A stretch of 64,000 nucleotides of DNA. It comes from Thauera sp. K11 (lineage in GTDB: Bacteria > Pseudomonadota > Gammaproteobacteria > Burkholderiales > Rhodocyclaceae). A program made the position numbers and the translations under genes. The stretch's first letter is position 1. Each line of letters opens with the position of its first letter. The notes under the pieces are model-generated. The model saw nothing but the letters and a program-made list of their open reading frames with translations, did no database searches and had not been told where the DNA came from. Where the stretch lies: contig NZ_CP023439.1 of assembly GCF_002354895.1 (NCBI RefSeq), forward strand, positions 2,666,001 to 2,730,000. The letters run 5' to 3'. Positions 61,393-64,000 of this stretch are shown here, piece by piece.

Positions 61393-62610
61393 TCAGAAGC
61401 TCAGGCTGCCGCTGAGGAAGACCGTATCCGCGCTGTACCGGCGCGTGGCCAGCTCCACGTCGCGCTCCTGGCGCGCATACGACAGCGACAGGGCGACGTT
61501 GCGCGCGGCCTGGTAGGAGAGATTCACGCCGTAGCGGTAGGTGGTCTCGCTGCGGTCGGGCCGCCGGACGCTGTCGGGCAGGACGCGCGGGTCGCCGCCG
61601 TAGTCGCGCTGGCGCCTTTCCCAGTTGGCGCCGACGACGAGCTTGCTCGTGGCCCGCCAGGTTGGCGCGAGGCTGAGCACCTCGGTGACAGCGTAGTTGG
61701 CGAAGACGTCTTCATCCGCGCCGATCTCGCGGCGCCAGCCGAGATTGACGGAGGTCTTGCCGGTGGGCAGCCAGTCGAAGGCGAGGCGGCCGGTGAGGCC
61801 CTCGAAGCCGCGGTTGTCCTCGCGCTCGTAGCTGCGGCGGGTCTCGCCGATGTAGCCGGACACCCTGAGCGCGCCGGTGAGCCGCCAGTCGGCATTGACG
61901 CGCGCCTCGCGCTGGGTGTAGCGGCGCAGCGCGCCGGCGATGTCGGGCCGGTTGGGGTAGAGGCCGTCGGTGTTGCGCAGAGTGAGGACCACGCGGTTGC
62001 CGGTGCTGGGGCGGTAGGTGACGTTGAGGTCGTAGGCGTTCGTCTCGCTTTCGTCGCGCACGCTGAGACCTTCGTCGTAATTGTTGGCCGTCTTGCTGGC
62101 GCCGGCGCCGACGGCCCAGTCCGGATGCAGCCAGTAGTCGGCGCTGGCGGAACCGCGGCTGTACCTGCTGAGGCTGCGGTTGGTAGTGCCGTAATCCTCG
62201 AAGCCGCCCAGCGTCTCGCTGTACTGGTAGCTGAACAGCCCGCTCCAGCGGTTGCCGAGCTGCCAGTTCCACGAGAGCTGCGCGGCGGGGCTGTCGTAGT
62301 CGAGATCGTCGTGGACGGCGTAGCGGTTGCTGCTCATCGCCAGGCTGGCGCGCAGGCGCTGCCGGCTGTAGGCGCGGTCGAAGACGATGCCGGCGGTGGT
62401 GATGCTGACGGTGTCGTGGCGCTCGCCCTTCGGAGCGGCAAAGCCGTCGGGCAGGCGGTAGAGGTTGCTGTCGTAGTAGAAGGTCTGCGACAGCTCGAAG
62501 TTGAGTGCGTCGGCCTCGTCCGCACGGGCGGTGCCGAAGGCGGAAGCGAGCACGGCGAGGAGCGGCACGAGACGGAGGATGCGCGGTTTTCTGGATGCGT
62601 TCGCGTACAT
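61393..62610 (-). CDS. epsL: EpsL, outer-membrane beta-barrel of EPS operon
   Basis: A 405-residue outer-membrane protein. Start 62610 gives signal peptide ANASRKPRILRLVPLLAVLASAFGTARA. The barrel has alternating strands such as LNFELSQTFYYDSNLYRLPDG, ASLAMSSNRYAVHDDLDYDSPAAQLSWNWQLG, SASADYWLHPDWAVGAGASKTANNY, and ends with DTVFLSGSLSF, a terminal Phe. EpsL-type barrels are typical of the exosortase-EPS loci and are thought to serve in polymer export. 102 bp separate it from epsD. Confidence 0.92.
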   Translation of the reverse strand: MYANASRKPRILRLVPLLAVLASAFGTARADEADALNFELSQTFYYDSNLYRLPDGFAAPKGERHDTVSITTAGIVFDRAYSRQRLRASLAMSSNRYAVHDDLDYDSPAAQLSWNWQLGNRWSGLFSYQYSETLGGFEDYGTTNRSLSRYSRGSASADYWLHPDWAVGAGASKTANNYDEGLSVRDESETNAYDLNVTYRPSTGNRVVLTLRNTDGLYPNRPDIAGALRRYTQREARVNADWRLTGALRVSGYIGETRRSYEREDNRGFEGLTGRLAFDWLPTGKTSVNLGWRREIGADEDVFANYAVTEVLSLAPTWRATSKLVVGANWERRQRDYGGDPRVLPDSVRRPDRSETTYRYGVNLSYQAARNVALSLSYARQERDVELATRRYSADTVFLSGSLSF

Positions 62611-62760
62611 GTAAACGGCGGGTTCTCTGGACGGGGCTGCGGAAGAGATGCGGCGCGAAGGGCGGCGCGCGGCCGCCGAAGCGGCGGCCCGACCCTTGGC
62701 GCCGGTCACGGAGATGCAATCCGGACCTGTGATCATGCGAAGACTCTGGGCTGGCAGGGA

Positions 62761-62786
62761 CTGCAATATTTGAACAAAGATTGCAG
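62761..62786. promoter_or_regulatory. CTGCAAT-N12-ATTGCAG inverted repeat in the divergent eps promoter region
   Basis: Perfect 7-bp arms with a 12-base spacer, 24 bp before the transferase start (62810) and about 150 bp before epsL (62610). The 199-bp region 62611-62809 holds no gene; a GGCAG-GACTGCA stretch looks like a sigma54 -24/-12 but has the wrong spacing. Confidence 0.4.
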
Positions 62787-62809
62787 CGCAACCAAAAATG
62801 GAAGAATCA

Positions 62810-64000
62810 ATGTTTTCCGCGGTGGACAAACCAAGAAGTTTCTTGCGTTCAAGCTTCACCCTCACCGGTTTTTGCGAGGCGTTCCTGGACCCGGCGATCG
62901 TCGTCGGCGCGCTGTTTGCGTGCATGGCACTGCACAACGAGCGGATCGGCCCGCCGTACGTGATCCTGGCGATCCTGAGCTTCTCGCTGACCTTCCCGGG
63001 CGATATCGGCTTTCATGAGAGTCCTCGGCGCGCGGCGCGCAAGCTGGTTACGAACTGGTTGCTGTTCGTGGCCATTCTGGGCGGCTTTGGTTACGCCAGT
63101 GGGTACATCCAGTACTTTCCGCAGTCCCTGCTGATCGACTGGGCGCTGGCCACGCCGGTGGCGGTGATCGCGGGCCAGATGGCGGCGCGCTACGCCCTGC
63201 CCTGCGTCATCGCCATGGGCGAGAACCAGCGCCGCATCGTGATTGCCGGCGTCAACGACATCGGGCTCCAGTTGGCGCACCAGTTCGGCAACAACCCCTA
63301 TCTGGGAACGCGGGTGGAGGGCTACTTCGACGACCGCAGCCGCGAACGCCTGCCGTCGACCGGCAAGCTGCCGATGCTGGGGCGGATCGGCCAACTGGCC
63401 GACTACGTGAAGCGCCACCATGTGGATGCGATCTACCTGGCGCTGCCGATGGCAACCCAGCCGCGCATCCTCGGCCTGCTCGACGATCTGAAGGACACCA
63501 CCGCGTCGATCTACTTCGTGCCGGACATCTTCGTCACCGACCTCATCCAGGGGCGTGTGGACCACGTCGGCGGAATGCCGGTGGTGGCGGTGTGCGACAC
63601 GCCCTTCACCGGCTTCCGCGGGGTGCTGAAGCGGGTGTCGGACGTATTGCTGTCCATCGTGATCCTGCTCGCGCTGTCGCCGGTGATGCTGCTCCTGGCC
63701 GTGGGCGTGAAGCTGTCGTCGCCCGGGCCGGTGATCTTCAAGCAGCGCCGCTACGGCCTCGATGGCAAGGAGATCCTCGTCTACAAGTTCCGCTCGATGA
63801 CGACGACCGACAATGGCGACGTGGTCATGCAGGCGACGAAGAACGACAAGCGGGTGACGCCCTTCGGCGCCTTCCTGCGCAAGACCTCGCTCGACGAACT
63901 GCCGCAGTTCGTGAACGTGCTGCAGGGCCGCATGAGCATCGTCGGTCCGCGTCCGCACGCGGTCGCGCACAACGAGACCTACCGCAAGCTGATCAAGGGC
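62810..64000 (+). CDS. WcaJ-type undecaprenyl-phosphate hexose-1-phosphate transferase (partial)
   Basis: Runs off the right edge (397 codons seen). N-terminal membrane helices ([51 protein letters not shown]), a CoA-binding-like middle ([22 protein letters not shown]), then the bacterial sugar transferase domain: [57 protein letters not shown], and [36 protein letters not shown]. It starts polymer synthesis by loading a hexose phosphate onto the lipid carrier. ATG at 62810 follows GGAAG by five bases; an in-frame ATG at 62798 lacks SD. It is the EpsB position in related loci. Confidence 0.93.
   Translation, partial: MFSAVDKPRSFLRSSFTLTGFCEAFLDPAIVVGALFACMALHNERIGPPYVILAILSFSLTFPGDIGFHESPRRAARKLVTNWLLFVAILGGFGYASGYIQYFPQSLLIDWALATPVAVIAGQMAARYALPCVIAMGENQRRIVIAGVNDIGLQLAHQFGNNPYLGTRVEGYFDDRSRERLPSTGKLPMLGRIGQLADYVKRHHVDAIYLALPMATQPRILGLLDDLKDTTASIYFVPDIFVTDLIQGRVDHVGGMPVVAVCDTPFTGFRGVLKRVSDVLLSIVILLALSPVMLLLAVGVKLSSPGPVIFKQRRYGLDGKEILVYKFRSMTTTDNGDVVMQATKNDKRVTPFGAFLRKTSLDELPQFVNVLQGRMSIVGPRPHAVAHNETYRKLIKG

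Noticed and set aside
62720..62760. Possible sigma54 -24/-12 element and a GGTCCGGA box half-site upstream of the initiating transferase
   Set aside because: GG and GC are eight, not ten, bases apart, and only one half of the palindrome is present.
1..64000. tRNA, rRNA, CRISPR arrays, IS elements, prophage genes, origins
   Set aside because: None seen on reading; no cloverleaf, spaced repeat array, transposase motif or DnaA-box cluster was recognised.

Overview
This window is GC-rich DNA of betaproteobacterial type. Exosortase B, EpsI, the eps genes, a LuxR-type EpsA regulator and a family of VPEPETYAMLLAGLGL-type PEP-CTERM proteins together point to Rhodocyclales (Azoarcus/Thauera/Zoogloea-like). 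That assignment is inferred from gene content only. No rRNA, tRNA, CRISPR array, IS element or phage gene was seen. Almost everything is on the minus strand; only an M23 peptidase (33.8-34.9 kb) and the initiating sugar transferase at the right edge are on the plus strand.

Layout. (1) 1-10.0 kb: a two-partner secretion pair. A giant TpsA adhesin runs off the left edge and its frame is broken at a G7 tract (5956-5962); its TpsB transporter lies upstream. (2) 10.2-28.9 kb: a secretome block with a PstS-like binding protein, the regulator epsA, a secreted ankyrin protein, six PEP-CTERM proteins, a CAAX-type protease, and a set of phosphorus-releasing enzymes: PhoD-type phosphodiesterase, 5'-nucleotidase with a PEP-CTERM tail, ExeM/NucH-type nuclease with RTX repeats, and PhoX phosphatase. 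Several promoter regions carry a shared palindrome, consensus TTAGTCCGATCGGACCA, which I propose as the operator of the LuxR-type regulator. (3) 29-38 kb: sugar-nucleotide genes (manC, an NDP-sugar pyrophosphorylase, a UDP-sugar dehydrogenase), a TIGR03790 protein, VanZ, M23 peptidase and a CBS-GGDEF-EAL protein. (4) 38-53 kb: EPS assembly, with an AT-rich acyltransferase, Gmm-type Nudix enzyme, WecG/TagA transferase, six GT4/GT1-type glycosyltransferases, one GT2, a PslG-like hydrolase, Wzy and Wzx. (5) 53-64 kb: fcl, gmd, epsI, xrtB, epsG, epsF, epsE, epsD, epsL, and divergently a WcaJ-type initiating transferase.

How it fits together. The WcaJ-like enzyme would load the first sugar on undecaprenyl phosphate. 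The glycosyltransferases would extend it using GDP-mannose, GDP-fucose and a UDP-uronic acid, Wzx/Wzy would flip and polymerise it, and EpsE/F/G/D/L would export it. Exosortase B would process the PEP-CTERM proteins, which may then be held in the EPS matrix. Because two of these carry or accompany phosphorus-releasing activities (nuclease, nucleotidase, phosphatases, PstS-like binder), I infer a matrix-associated machine for mining phosphate from extracellular nucleic acids. Four places where a frame breaks (5956, 41678, 46893, about 49135) can each be repaired by adding one base to a homopolymer, so sequencing error must be excluded before these are called phase-variable or pseudogenes.
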